Source: Conoideocrella luteorostrata (lineage: Eukaryota; Ascomycota; Sordariomycetes; Hypocreales; Clavicipitaceae). Taken from it: 23,800 bases of DNA. The notes under the pieces were generated by a model. It did no database searches, had not been told where the DNA came from, and saw only the letters and a list, made by a program, of their open reading frames with translations. Below are positions 9,178 through 19,254 of this stretch, one piece after another. The stretch is taken from the NCBI GenBank assembly GCA_032433595.1, contig JASWJB010000478.1, positions 1 to 23,800 on the forward strand, written 5' to 3'. Position 1 is the first letter of the stretch, and each line of letters begins with the position of its first letter. Both the position numbers and the translations under genes were made by a program.

Positions 9178-10236
9178 TTATAACAGAAAGATGGAATTGG
9201 CGGTGCCGTACTAGTATACATAGTTTTGATGTGGCATGATTAACGAACACATGCAAACACCTGCGATAGTCCAAACTCTTCGTGATCCCATGCATCCCTA
9301 TTACTTCGCCTTCAACAACTCTTTTTAGCGTCAAAAAGGGTTTGTACCGAACACGTCCAAGCCCGGAAGTGCTCTTGACATTTACCTGCTAACTTGGGCT
9401 ACATATCCTGGTCATTTAACTTCACATACCAACGAGAAGCAAAAGCGTAGAAATATCGGGAGCAGGTATCAGAGCCCCTCGGTATCGTAATGGCCGGTGT
9501 GATGCTCGTAAAAACAACGTCATTTTATTTACGCGGCGGTGCCAATCAGTTCGGTTCATTCAATAGCTAACCTAACCTTCGGCCAATAGGGGGGAATTAC
9601 TTCATCGACGACTTCACTATGTGGCCCCTTCCAAAGGCAAAACCCGCAGCAGGCAATAATGACGCGACGTAGAACTAGCATAGGGCACCATTTAAACAAC
9701 CGCGGATTGGCTTACATTGCTTCCTTCTTTTATTTTGATCATGATCATGGGATCTCATGGGGATTCTGTATCCAGGACACTGCGTGGACTGCTCCCTCAC
9801 GGAGGGCCCGCATCGTCAGGTTTAGTTTCCGTGATTCCCGCCGGTTCTCTCTCGACTTCTACGGTATGTCTCGTAGGTGGTTTTTCCTTTCTCCCGTACT
9901 GTGTCTATGAACTGCTTCAATATCTCTTCGTGGTCGTTACGTGCCTCGTAAAGATGGGCCGTGTGTTCTTTGTTGTCAATGAGATACGGGTTTGGTAGCG
10001 AGACAATTCATGGCAGCTGACCCAGACTTAATCCTTTCCGCAGCGAAGCGCCCAGGTTGGATGAGTGGGTGTCTTGCGATGGCAGTTTGAGGTGAGGAAC
10101 GTCGTGTTCATTTAAGGCGGCGCAAGGTACAGCTGACGAATCATGCGGGCTGGCAACATGACTTGTGCGTCTCTTTCTATCTATGGCAACCGTCTGTCTG
10201 GCTCTGACTCCAGAGTATCCACGAATTCTCAGTATC
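9178..10236. other. Intergenic between convergent GEN1 and permease
   Basis: About 1.06 kb that should hold the two 3' ends. I recognise no gene. An ATG-initiated open frame of 83 codons (9659-9910, +) has an Arg/Phe-rich, unfamiliar product and overlaps another open frame, so I do not call it a gene. A 12-bp perfect palindrome TGATCATGATCA lies at 9736-9747. Confidence 0.5.
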
Positions 10237-12213
10237 TTATGTTTCTATGATCGGGCCCCGGTACATGCGCTTCCCCCAAACCACATAATACAGAATAGCA
10301 ATGATGGCTACCACGCCGGTTACGAGAATGCTATAGTTCATGCTTGAAGCGTCAACAACAGCATCCGGTGGAAAGAAAGCGAAAATCAGGATAATAATCA
10401 GGTAACAGCAGGCAATCGCATTATTCATGATGCCAAACACGCCCGAAATACGCCACGGCCCCCAAACCAACCTAGCACCAGCTGTGTTCGCCAGCGCGAG
10501 GGGGCCTTCTGAGGTGTCCGGTTTTTTGAAGCCTCCAGTACAGCGGCGATAAAGGAGCAAGGCGGCGGCTATGAGATATGAAGCGTATAGGCAGGAGACC
10601 GCGAGGGAGACGACATTGTTAAAGGCGATGGTGGACCCGAGGTTTACAAGACTGAGCAAGAAGGAGATGGAGGCTGTGCAGGCAATCGACCAAACGGGGA
10701 TAGATATGGACGGATGAACCTAAGAAGATGTTGGTGTTAATGCTGGTGTTGGTGTTTGGTTGCGGTGTATTTGATAGAGATTTCATATACGCATAATTGA
10801 AGGCGGAGGGAAGGCTTTCTCCGAGACAGACACTCACCTTGGACAGCACCCGCCATCCGGGCACGCCGTGATCTCTTGCAAACGACCACAAGACCCTAGA
10901 CGTTGACGCAAAGATGCCAATCGTGGCGGCCAGGCCAAGGATCCATAAGACGCAGGACAGTGCAGCGGTCCCAGCGACACTACCTGTTGATTGCAAAAAA
11001 ATTGCTACGAAAGGAAACACGTACGGGCTCTGTATCGCTTTCTCAGGGTCTCCCATGCAAAAGACAACGGCGAGGATCATGGCGAAGCCCAAAGAGCCGT
11101 TTATAAAAAGGCCTATCATCGTGGTCCGGGGTATTGCTATGGACGGGTTGCGCGTTTCTTCGGACATCTACGTTCTCATGTTAGCGAAGCTTGAGTGCCG
11201 CAACAGAAGGAGAAGGGAAAACAGATCAATCTGGAATCTCACATGAAAAGCGCCGTCAACGCCTATGAGGGAAAATGTAGTAAGGAAATTTAGCAATCCA
11301 AGACTTTTATCACAATATAAAGTTCAAATTAAGAGAGGAGGAGGGTCCGGCTTACCAACAAACGCAAACACATTCCCAATCAGACCAACAAAAACAGACA
11401 GCCCCTGACTTGGCCAGCCACCCCCGTTCATAAACGTCGTAAAGACCTCCGCGGCGTCGGCGTGAGGTGAGAGTGCCACCAATGCAGTCATAACAGCAAC
11501 AAATGCCGTTAAGTGCACCACCAGGATGAGGGTCTCAAACGTAGCAAGAATACGACCACTCCAGGCATTGAGGAACAAAACAGGGGCCAGACAAGCCCAG
11601 AACAGCAGCGTCAGATGATATGTCTGTGATTGGTATTCCCTCACCGTCAGGACGAGGAAGGATTGCACCAGGGAGGCACCTATGTAAAGGGCAGACGCGG
11701 TGGCACCCTGCCATCCAGCAACTACTAGCCAGCCCGTGATGTAACTCAGGAAAGTAGAGATGCTTTTCGGTGCCAGCATGGCCACCCAGTGGTATTGCCC
11801 TCCGGATGTGGGCGCCATGGACGCAAGTTCGGACAAGGTGGAAAAGACGCACATGTTTCCGATCCAAATGAACATGTATCCGTATATGATGCCAGCCGGG
11901 CCGCCGTTTACGAGGCCCTGGGAGAACAGAGTCAATGTGGCCTCCCATGTTTGCAGGATGGTACATCCAAAGCCCAGAATCGCCAGGAAGCTGAAGTTTC
12001 TCTACGTCAGGTCATAGGAGTGAGTCGGTGTGCATTCTAGTTGGACTTGTTCTTGAACAGATTATTCCGTCATCTCACCTTCAAAGCAGCTTTCTTGCCG
12101 AGGCGGGTCAACTCGTTATTGTCTGCATCTTCCTGCGATGAACAACCATTTGATACGGTGCAAACAATCGGAGACGTCGCTGTGTCTCCTGAATAGCCCG
12201 TCTTTTCCGACAT
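10237..12213 (-). CDS. Amino-acid/GABA/choline-type permease (APC superfamily)
   Basis: Five exons: 12213..12079, 12001..11356, 11262..11243, 11167..10838 and 10719..10237, giving 537 aa. Introns are 77, 93, 75 and 118 nt. GCTAAC and ATTAAC branch points are visible in the last two. Exon 3 is only 20 nt and encodes most of GVDGAFH. The protein has a short polar N-terminus, then about 12 hydrophobic segments. Family signatures are GKKAALKRNFSFLAILGFG before TM1, SMAPTSGGQYHWVA after TM2, and the loop FVGVDGAFHMSEETRNP...PRTT. These place it with fungal APC permeases of the Uga4/Hnm1/GABA-permease group in the plasma membrane. The substrate cannot be read from sequence: GABA, choline, basic amino acids and others occur in this group. 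The gene is intact. A TTATATAA box lies 40-47 bp upstream of the ATG, with GATAAG sites further up. Confidence 0.92.
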
Positions 12214-12252
12214 GTTGGATTCTCGTTGGATAGCCAAATAGTCGAATCCAAG

Positions 12253-12260
12253 TTATATAA
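12253..12260 (-). promoter_or_regulatory. TATA-like box of the permease
   Basis: TTATATAA, palindromic, lies 40-47 bp upstream of the permease ATG. The distance is plausible for a TATA element with a short leader. This is inferred from position only. Confidence 0.4.
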
Positions 12261-12399
12261 TGTTCTCCCCGTAACTTCTAGGCAAAACAAGAACAAGAAC
12301 AAGCCGAACTAAAGGACGACATGACTCTGCGATCACACTAGTGGTATTTACCAAGGCCTTTTCGAAGAGCCATCCCCGTCGGCCTCCGTGTTCCATGTA

Positions 12400-12405
12400 G
12401 ATAAG
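12400..12405 (+). promoter_or_regulatory. GATAAG, candidate nitrogen-regulatory GATA site
   Basis: A GATAAG core about 190 bp upstream of the permease ATG, with a second at 12890-12895. Fungal AreA/NIT2-type GATA factors bind HGATAR upstream of many nitrogen-source permeases. Six-base matches are common by chance, so this is only a candidate. Confidence 0.25.
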
Positions 12406-12815
12406 GAGCGTGTGCACCATCTTTTGGTTCCCTCAAAAAATCTTTCGCTTGACTGGACTGTTACAATCGGCAAGTTCCTCTCAAACACGCCTGCAGAATG
12501 CTTTTCATGCAGGGATGCAAGTCAAGACAGAATTGCTATCGCATCGCAGCGCTGTGTGGCTAGAATTTGAGACAAGGGCGCATCGCGCGGTCCATTTCAA
12601 GCAATGTTCGATAGTCATTTATTCCTCCCCGTCTTGCTCGCCGGTTTCGGTCTATTGTTTGTGGCGTCCGAACGATAAATACGAACCCGGGGTAAATAGC
12701 AGCTGAGATTCTTTCGATCTGGACTGCGATGAACTGCGGGTGAGTGAGCTGTCTCGGCAGTTGCAGCATGGAGCAGCAACAGGGTTCCGCAATCTGAAAT
12801 TGGCAGCATAATAAC

Positions 12816-12837
12816 TACGGAGTAAATATTACGGAGT
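12816..12837. repeat. Direct repeat TACGGAGT x2
   Basis: TACGGAGT at 12816-12823 and again at 12830-12837, separated by AAATAT. It lies about 600 bp upstream of the permease ATG. It could be paired binding sites or part of a degraded repeat. I cannot say which. Confidence 0.7.
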
Positions 12838-14358
12838 GATCCGCACAGAACTGCATACTATCAATAAACACGCGGGGGCAGTCGCAGCCGATAAGACAAA
12901 ATAACCTTGACGGCGGCAACAGGCCCCACGGAAGGGGAATGGGCTGTTTAATCTGCCCATCATAAGAAGGAATTGGATCATACAGTTCGTGTCCCCAAGC
13001 CGAATCGGTGGGAGCCACGAAACTATAAGATCGGTCTCATTTCCCGCTTGAACACAAAGAGTTTAGGAGCCATCTTGACGCCCATGCATCATTCTAATCG
13101 GACATGTTATGCTATGCTTGCTAGTATTGGGCATTTCAAACAGAGGGAAGACGATAACTGGTTACAAGCTGAGACAGACTGCGGGTTGGGTGGAGGTTTC
13201 CGATTTGGTTTCACTCCACTATCCTCTTCTATGCGCTATTATACGCTTTTCTACTAGCATAACTTTATATTTTTCTTATTCCTGAGTACGAGCTTTGTCT
13301 CCATTCTGCGGCAGCGAACTCTATTTCAAGGCCCGGCTGAGACCGCGACGCAGACGCAAGTCCGTAAACTACTGTGCATATTGAGGTATTGGCCAATGTT
13401 CTCCGACAGGGTAGAGTCGGCATTTATTATTTTGGGTTGAGAAGTAAGATGAGTCCACACAAAATATTAATTTAAAAAATGAAACGTACTTCCATACCTT
13501 TATATATTTTTGTTGATTTGTTATCCTCCTTGTACACACATCTGTACCTTTATACACTTGTTATACTTTTATAAAATTTTATGCGGCTCTGCTTATGGGT
13601 CGTTTTACAAAAAAACAAGAGGCAGAATGAGATCTAACGGCACGAAAGAAACCAGGGCGCTGATACAACTATCTGATACTGTGGAGCGATGACGAATTCG
13701 GATCACTGCAGCATTAGCTCGACACGCCACCACCACCTGCCTGGGGCGAACCGAAAGAGAATAGTAGTGCAAGGGGGCTAAGACACGGTTTTGTTCAATG
13801 TAATATTGCCGTACAGAGTACGATTGTCAATCTAAAGCCAAGGAAGAAGGGCGAAGAGCAAGCTCGAGACTAGTCTCGACTTTACGTATCTACGTTGTTT
13901 CCTAATGGCTGAGACAAAAGGGATCCAATTACACGACCGGCGTTCGGGCACAGCCTGTGACGGTCAGCACGCAAAGTCCTGGAGTGATGGTTGGCTAGGA
14001 AGCTGGGGAATGGAACCCCCGAGTCTCGAGCAGAAGCAAGGATTTGCGTAAAGGGATAGCGGTGTCCACGATTACAGCAAGTCGTCGAAATGGTTCCATC
14101 TGTCAGGATGCACGGAGCCATCTTCATGGCACAAACATCGGCTCACATCAACTCGATTTAACAATGCCTTTGCATGGCTCATTTGTGTTATTGATTCTTT
14201 GATCACATACTCCGCACAGCCAACACATGCTACGATCTAATTTACCCTGAAACCGCTGATAATCCAATACCGCCTATGCACATCTGGTTCAAGTATAGCT
14301 GGCTATATAATCAATGGCCATCCCCAACATTGTACAATGAATATCAATCCCATTATAT

Positions 14359-16044
14359 TTAGTCCGCCTCATCCATCTTCAGGTCAGGATCAACCTCGGT
14401 GCCCAGATCCCTCTCTTCAAGAAACCGCCGTCCAACAAGCTCCTCCGGCAAATATACTTGTTGTACCTTGCCTTCTCGATAGTTCGGGGGATACTTGTAC
14501 TCGGCACCGTAGCCCATATCCCGCATGAGCCGCGTTGGGGCATTCCGTAGATGCAGAGGTACGGGCAGACTCGCCACGCCAGGTTCACGCAGAGAAGCAT
14601 AGGCGTTGTTCAACGCGCGGTAAGCACGTGTGCTCTTGGGAGCAAGGCACAATGCGATAGTGCAGTGTGCCAAGGGAATACGAGCCTCTGGCATACCGAT
14701 TTGTTGTGTTGCCGTGTATGTTGCGGTTGCCAGTGGAAGTAGCGTGTTGTCCGCCAGGCCGACATCTTCTGACGCGATGACAACCATACGTCGAGCAATG
14801 AATAGGGGGTCTTCCCCAGACTGTAGCATTCGGGCTAGATAATACAGCGCCGCGTCAGAGTCACCACCCCGTACCGACTTGTGGAATGCCGAAATAGAGT
14901 CGTAATGTTGATCGCCTCCGCGATCGTATACCAACGTCTTTGTCAATGACGACTTGATATCCTCTTTTGTGATGCCCTCGCGGACGGTCAACGACAGGGC
15001 TAGCTCCAGCAGATTGAGTGCCGTCCTGGCATCACCGTCACTAAATCTTGCCAGATACCCCATCATCTCATCATCGAGCAGCGGTGTGTGCGGGTAGGCC
15101 GATTCCTCGGCTTTCCTGGCCCTCTTCAAAATGCCCATGATATCATTTGCTGTGAGTGGCTGGAGTGTAAATGTTCTGCACCTTGACAGCAAGGCATTGG
15201 CCACTTTGAAAGATGGGTTCTCCGTGGTGGCCCCTATTAGAGTGACTGTTCCAGCTTCCACAGGTTTCAGAAACACATCCTGCTGCGACTTGTTGAACCG
15301 ATGGATTTCGTCACAGAAGATGATTGTTTTTCGGCCCGTTAGATTCTGTTCACTGCCAGCTTCTTGAAACAGCTTTTTGCACTCCCCTACCCCGGTGCTC
15401 GTCGCATTCAGTTCGATGAAGCGACTTCCCACCATCTGCGCTATACATCTCGCGATCGTGGTCTTGCCCGTTCCAGATGCCCCCCATAATATCATAGACG
15501 GCACACGGTTGGACTCTATTAGCGACCGTAGCACGCCATTCGGACCAACCAAGTCCTGCCCACACACCTCATCCAGTGTCTGGGGCCGCATTCTCTCTGC
15601 CAACGGCGCCGACCGCTGTGTCTTTGTCCGCTTGGCAGCCTTGCCTTCATCGACGTGGCCATGGCCGTTTTCCAAACCGTTCATGCCATTTTCGCGCGGC
15701 TCTTCTTTTATATTTGAGAAACCTGAGCTCCCGTTCCCGTTCTCTGCGCCAGGTCCTTCCTCAAAGCTGCGCTTTGTTCCAATCACCGGAGGAAACACCG
15801 TCCCATTAGCCAGTGGCGTTACAGCCTTGTTATCGGAATGTATCCTCTTCGGCGCGGGGGTCGAGAAGAATGTAGACGCATTGCGCTTCTGCTGCGAGGG
15901 CGGCGGTTGTGATGCCCCGTTGGCTTGTGAGGTCGGTGGCGTTGTGTCTGCTGCGAGAATGAAGCTTACGCAGCCAGAGTCGATATGGCTATTGATTTCG
16001 GAAGATTTGACGGGTTTGTTGCAGATTGGACAATCCACCGCCAT
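14359..16044 (-). CDS. MGS1: AAA+ ATPase Mgs1/WRNIP1 with UBZ finger
   Basis: Single exon of 561 aa, with the start in ACCATGG context. A Rad18-type UBZ4 zinc finger opens the protein (CPICNKPV...HIDSGC, residues 5-25) and would bind ubiquitin, as on modified PCNA. Residues 30-145 are disordered, with a degenerate PIP-like segment QKRNASTFFS (52-61) and basic clusters. The RarA/MgsA-type AAA+ core has Walker A GASGTGKT (188-195), Walker B IIFCDEIH (241-248), sensor 1 GATTENPSF (271-279) and an arginine-finger region LLSRCR (285-290). The C-terminal clamp-loader-like tetramerisation domain follows to the end. By family it is a nuclear homotetrameric DNA-dependent ATPase that acts at stalled replication forks with PCNA and polymerase delta. 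All catalytic motifs are intact. It lies in the same orientation as Pcf11, 944 bp from its 3' end. Confidence 0.95.
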   Translation of the reverse strand: MAVDCPICNKPVKSSEINSHIDSGCVSFILAADTTPPTSQANGASQPPPSQQKRNASTFFSTPAPKRIHSDNKAVTPLANGTVFPPVIGTKRSFEEGPGAENGNGSSGFSNIKEEPRENGMNGLENGHGHVDEGKAAKRTKTQRSAPLAERMRPQTLDEVCGQDLVGPNGVLRSLIESNRVPSMILWGASGTGKTTIARCIAQMVGSRFIELNATSTGVGECKKLFQEAGSEQNLTGRKTIIFCDEIHRFNKSQQDVFLKPVEAGTVTLIGATTENPSFKVANALLSRCRTFTLQPLTANDIMGILKRARKAEESAYPHTPLLDDEMMGYLARFSDGDARTALNLLELALSLTVREGITKEDIKSSLTKTLVYDRGGDQHYDSISAFHKSVRGGDSDAALYYLARMLQSGEDPLFIARRMVVIASEDVGLADNTLLPLATATYTATQQIGMPEARIPLAHCTIALCLAPKSTRAYRALNNAYASLREPGVASLPVPLHLRNAPTRLMRDMGYGAEYKYPPNYREGKVQQVYLPEELVGRRFLEERDLGTEVDPDLKMDEAD

Positions 16045-16066
16045 GGTCCATTAGCTGGACAGTTGA

Positions 16067-16234
16067 TTTTATAGCTCCCGTCCTAATTATTGTTGTTGTT
16101 GCTGTTGTTGTTGAGGCCGTTGAGTGGTCCACCGGGCTTAGAATATACCTGGCACGGAGTAAGTGCGCACGAAGATTTGTTAAATGAGATTTGAACGCGT
16201 CCCAGTCTATTGGTTGCAGGAGCTATGACGCGCC
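16067..16234 (-). promoter_or_regulatory. Mgs1 promoter: TATAAAA, ACGCGT, CCAAT, GGCGCGTC
   Basis: On the sense (minus) strand, going away from the ATG at 16044, I see TATAAAA (16073..16067), a perfect MCB hexamer ACGCGT (16195-16200), a CCAAT box (16213..16209) and GGCGCGTC (16234..16227). ACGCGT is the binding core of MBF (Mbp1/Swi6 type), which drives G1/S genes, and the second element is a close relative. The TATA-like box is very near the ATG, so the true transcription start is unclear. Confidence 0.45.
16090..16113 (-). repeat. CAA triplet repeat upstream of Mgs1
   Basis: Eight units on the sense strand, seven CAA and one CAG, about 46-69 bp upstream of the Mgs1 ATG. If transcribed this would be an unstructured leader segment. 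If transcription starts at the nearer TATA-like box it lies outside the mRNA. Confidence 0.85.
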
Positions 16235-16540
16235 CTCCAGTGAGTTGCCGGCGGGGCAGGGGTCCATCATAGCCCCTAAACTCCATGTCCAGGCTGGACT
16301 TCTATCATAATTGATGCCGCGCTCCGGACTGAAAGAGCACTTGTTTCCTGGGCATCCTCGTCTTCAGCGTCATTCCTAGCAATAGGACTTTTGGGTGTTT
16401 CTGGATCATCAATGCGAGCATAATTCCAACCCCCGCCGATATGTGCTAAGACACGCTGCAGCTGCTAGCTTCTTGCACTAGGCATCACAAACTTATCAAA
16501 CATGAGAATGTCACCTAATTCTATTTCTCAATACCAATGT

Positions 16541-16677
16541 GATATTGCGATATATGTTTTATTTTTTATTTTTTGTTGTCCCTCATGGACTTATCTTGTG
16601 ATGGCATAAGCACATTAAATGCCGGATGTGCCCTGCCGGACAACATTGACCAACAATACCAGGATATTGCGATATAT
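16541..16677. repeat. 15-bp direct repeat GATATTGCGATATAT
   Basis: GATATTGCGATATAT occurs at 16541-16555 and exactly again at 16663-16677. Both copies are preceded within a few bases by CAATACCA. The copies bracket about 107 bp containing a T-rich tract and a short GCCGGA direct repeat. This may be a remnant of a dispersed repeat or a pair of protein-binding sites. Confidence 0.75.
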
Positions 16678-16988
16678 ATAAAATCTATTTGTATCCTTCA
16701 GCACCTCCAGAGAAGAACAATTCATCTTCCTTGGTATCATCATCACCCGACATAATAATGCATGTTATTGGAGCTCTCTCGAAACGCCTCATCCCATTTA
16801 CTCATCCCAATTATGATGCCGCTCCTGCCACATCTGCCCCCATGAAACTCCAGCCGGTGCAACCAAACGCCGGATTGTGCGCTACTATCCATTGCCTAGT
16901 ATTCGCTGTATCGTCAATCGCTCAAATAAAAGCAGATGCTATGCCATCTTTTCCAATCATGTCCGTACTCTATGGTACACGTCCCCCG

Positions 16989-19254
16989 CTACACCAAGGT
17001 CTTAAGAGCTCGGATCTTTGGGGACGAAATAGTAGTGTCGGCTTTCCTTTTGCCCAAGACGGGTTCTGGTGTCCGCCGAGAGACGCCAGGGGTGCCTTCG
17101 CGGTCTCTAGTTGCCTCAGCGTGACATGAGGCGTGAAACGCTCTATTGCCAACCAAGACCGCGTCAAGCCAAACCCATTCTTGCGCAGTATCGAGCCACT
17201 TGTTCTCGAATTTTTCCTGGCAGATCGGGCATATGTTGTTGATGCCACTAGAAGGATCAGGTACGGGTATGTATTTCGGTCCCTTCTCTGCCTCTGATGC
17301 TTGTCCGACCGCGTCTTCCGGCTCCGCGATATGGTCTGAGTCGACAACTTCGCGAGAACGAAGCCAATCCTGAAGTTGAGTCAATAAGTGAGTCAATTAA
17401 AATAGAATGCATAAAGTGCTGATCGAACATACCTGATGGTCCACATACCAACTACGATGAGTACCTCGCTTCTCAGCTTCAGTAGTCCTTTGGTGGACGC
17501 GAAAGTGCCAGTCCATATGGGCCATCTTCTTCCTTTTCCCTTCCTCGTCCGTCTTGAATCGCCGCCCGCACTGTGTACAAGGTGGCCCAAGGTTATCATA
17601 TAGTGCTGCGATGGCATCAGGACAGTATCTAATGAATCATGAGTCAGATGTGATGCGACGCTATTCGGTGTAATATGCAGTGCACTTACTGTTGCTTCAA
17701 CGCAGCTTCGTTCAAAACAGAACTTGTATTGCCACCAAACCCTTGTCGAGCTGCTGCTGCTGCTTTTGCTGATGCCAATACGCTGGATATGTTAGGCGGT
17801 AGGATTGACTGAGGTAGCGTGGGCGGCGGCGCAGCTGCTGGATTGCTCGAATGTGTCGGTGTGGTAGAAGAAAGCATACCGGCTTGACGAAGTTGATCCA
17901 GTAGCGCCAGCGGGTTCTGAGGCGGTGGTTTGGATGCCTCAGTCTGTACTGGAGGTGGTGATCGAATCGGAGCACCTGCAAACGGAGGCGGAGGCGTCAT
18001 GGTTGCGCCTTGTGACGCGGCTGCCTGTCTCGCCATTAATGCCGCCATGGCTCCTGGGCCCAGAAGGGAGTCGAGCGTCACTTGAGGCTTTTGCTCCTGC
18101 GCCGGGGCTGGAGTTGGGGCTACAGATGCAGAGTGAGGGGGCCCGTATCCCGGAACCGGGGTAGAGTTCTGGGATGACGGTACCTTCCTCGTCACGGCAG
18201 CAAGTTCAGTTACTTTGTTTTTTATAAGCTCAAGCTGATCAGGAGGCAAACTCGTACGTTGCAAAACCCCTTGAAGGTCGAGCAGAGCTCTTAGTCTGTT
18301 TTGAATACTAGCATCATGTGGGTTCTGCGTGAACTCTGCCTTCATGGCAATAATCAAGTCCTGAATGTCATTACTCAACGTTTCTACGCTTATTCCAACC
18401 GATGTGGCTGCCCCTAGAGACCCATATGGTCCATTAAGAGGTGGTTGGAAGATGGACGGTGTAGACACATGCGGTTGGGGGGTTGAAGAATTTGGGGTAA
18501 ACTAGCGAACGGACAAATCAGTAAAAGTTCGCGGAGAAAGAGTCAAGAGCAAAGGATTGTTTACCTGAAGCTGACCAGGATATGCAACTGGCTCAACAGG
18601 CCGCCCTCCATTTACATGGGTATATTGCGGCTGGGGATATGCTCCTGTCGGACCTCCCACCCCTCGCATTCCTGGGGGTGTAGGTGTATTTCGATGGGGC
18701 ATCATGGCGGATCGAGGTCGTCCGGGAAGAGGGCCTTGTTGGGGCATCGTTGCCGCCCTAGCTTTCATAAGGGCATTTTCTATCGGGCGAACTAGCTCAT
18801 GTGAAAAAACTGGTCGTGTATCCATCGACCCGGGAACGGGGTCTTTCCATGTCTTGAGCATTTCCTCCATCTTTTTTCGCACATTGTTATCCACGACGGC
18901 ATATGATTCCATAAACGTTTTGAACAAGTTTCGACCGAAGTACAATGTATAAGGCGTTCCGACATTCTTCACGATGGAGTCCAATACGTAGAGAGACGGC
19001 AGTTTTTTGCTCGGTGGTGCCTAAGAACGAGTTAGCTACTGTCCGCGACGTCTGTTATCATCGCCTTGTCTGGCCAGAACCCGCCGCCATACCTTCAATA
19101 TATGCTGTTGGAGAACCTCAGCAATAGCCAAAGCATGTTCTGTATTTTCGCGGGCAATCACCGTCAAGTTGCTGATTTCGAATCTCATATTAGAGGAGAG
19201 ATCTTCCAGGGCATGGCGATAATCCTCCGCCACTTCATCGGCTTCTGATGCCAT
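16989..19254 (-). CDS. PCF11: Pcf11, cleavage factor IA subunit (CID, zinc fingers)
   Basis: Five exons: 19254..19093, 19020..18565, 18501..17690, 17628..17433 and 17369..16989, giving 668 aa. Introns are 72, 63, 61 and 63 nt. GCTAAC and CTGAC branches are visible in the first and third. Residues 1 to about 140 form the RNA polymerase II CTD-interacting domain, with LPSLYVLDSIVKNVG and FGRNLFKTF. A Pro-rich linker and a helical region with LSNDIQDLI follow, then a Pro/Ala-rich low-complexity stretch. Two zinc-binding modules flank the Clp1-binding region: C494/C497 with H518/H522, and C589/C592 with the conserved EWVWLDA and H621/C624/H625. By family it bridges the polymerase CTD and the pre-mRNA in 3'-end cleavage, polyadenylation and termination. 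The start is the first in-frame ATG giving the whole CID. It is complete and ordinary for the family. Confidence 0.95.

Larger units (their letters stand above)
12214..14358. other. Long intergenic region, partly AT-rich, no supported gene
   Basis: 2.1 kb between the permease 5' end and the Mgs1 3' end. The proximal part should be the permease promoter. A closely spaced pair of TACGGAGT repeats lies at 12816-12837, and a visibly AT-rich block runs from about 13240 to 13620. None of the short frames, such as the 81-codon minus-strand frame at 13882-14127, resembles a known family or has clear splice partners. A lineage-specific short gene or a non-coding transcript cannot be excluded. Confidence 0.5.
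16045..16988. other. Mgs1 promoter region and Pcf11 3' flank
   Basis: 944 bp without a supported gene. The half next to Mgs1 carries recognisable promoter elements and a CAA repeat. The half next to Pcf11 carries a 15-bp exact direct repeat (16541-16555 and 16663-16677) around AT-rich DNA. Short plus-strand frames here run antisense into Pcf11 and are not convincing. Confidence 0.5.

Noticed and set aside
9659..9910. 83-codon plus-strand ATG frame between GEN1 and the permease
   Set aside because: The composition is unfamiliar, a second frame of similar length overlaps it, and I see no splice partner or conserved motif. It is noted as a possible orphan only.
13882..14127. Minus-strand 81-codon frame in the long gap
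   Set aside because: There is no recognised family and no intron signal linking it to neighbouring frames.
15377..16054. 225-codon plus-strand open frame antisense to Mgs1
   Set aside because: It is the complement of the conserved UBZ and AAA+ coding sequence, and its product resembles no family.
16180..16215. tRNA-like T-arm (GTTCAAATC on the minus strand)
   Set aside because: The flanking bases do not pair as a T stem, and no acceptor or anticodon arm can be folded around it.
16689..17129. 146-codon plus-strand frame overlapping the Pcf11 3' end
   Set aside because: It overlaps the conserved second zinc module of Pcf11 in antisense, and the protein shows no family features.
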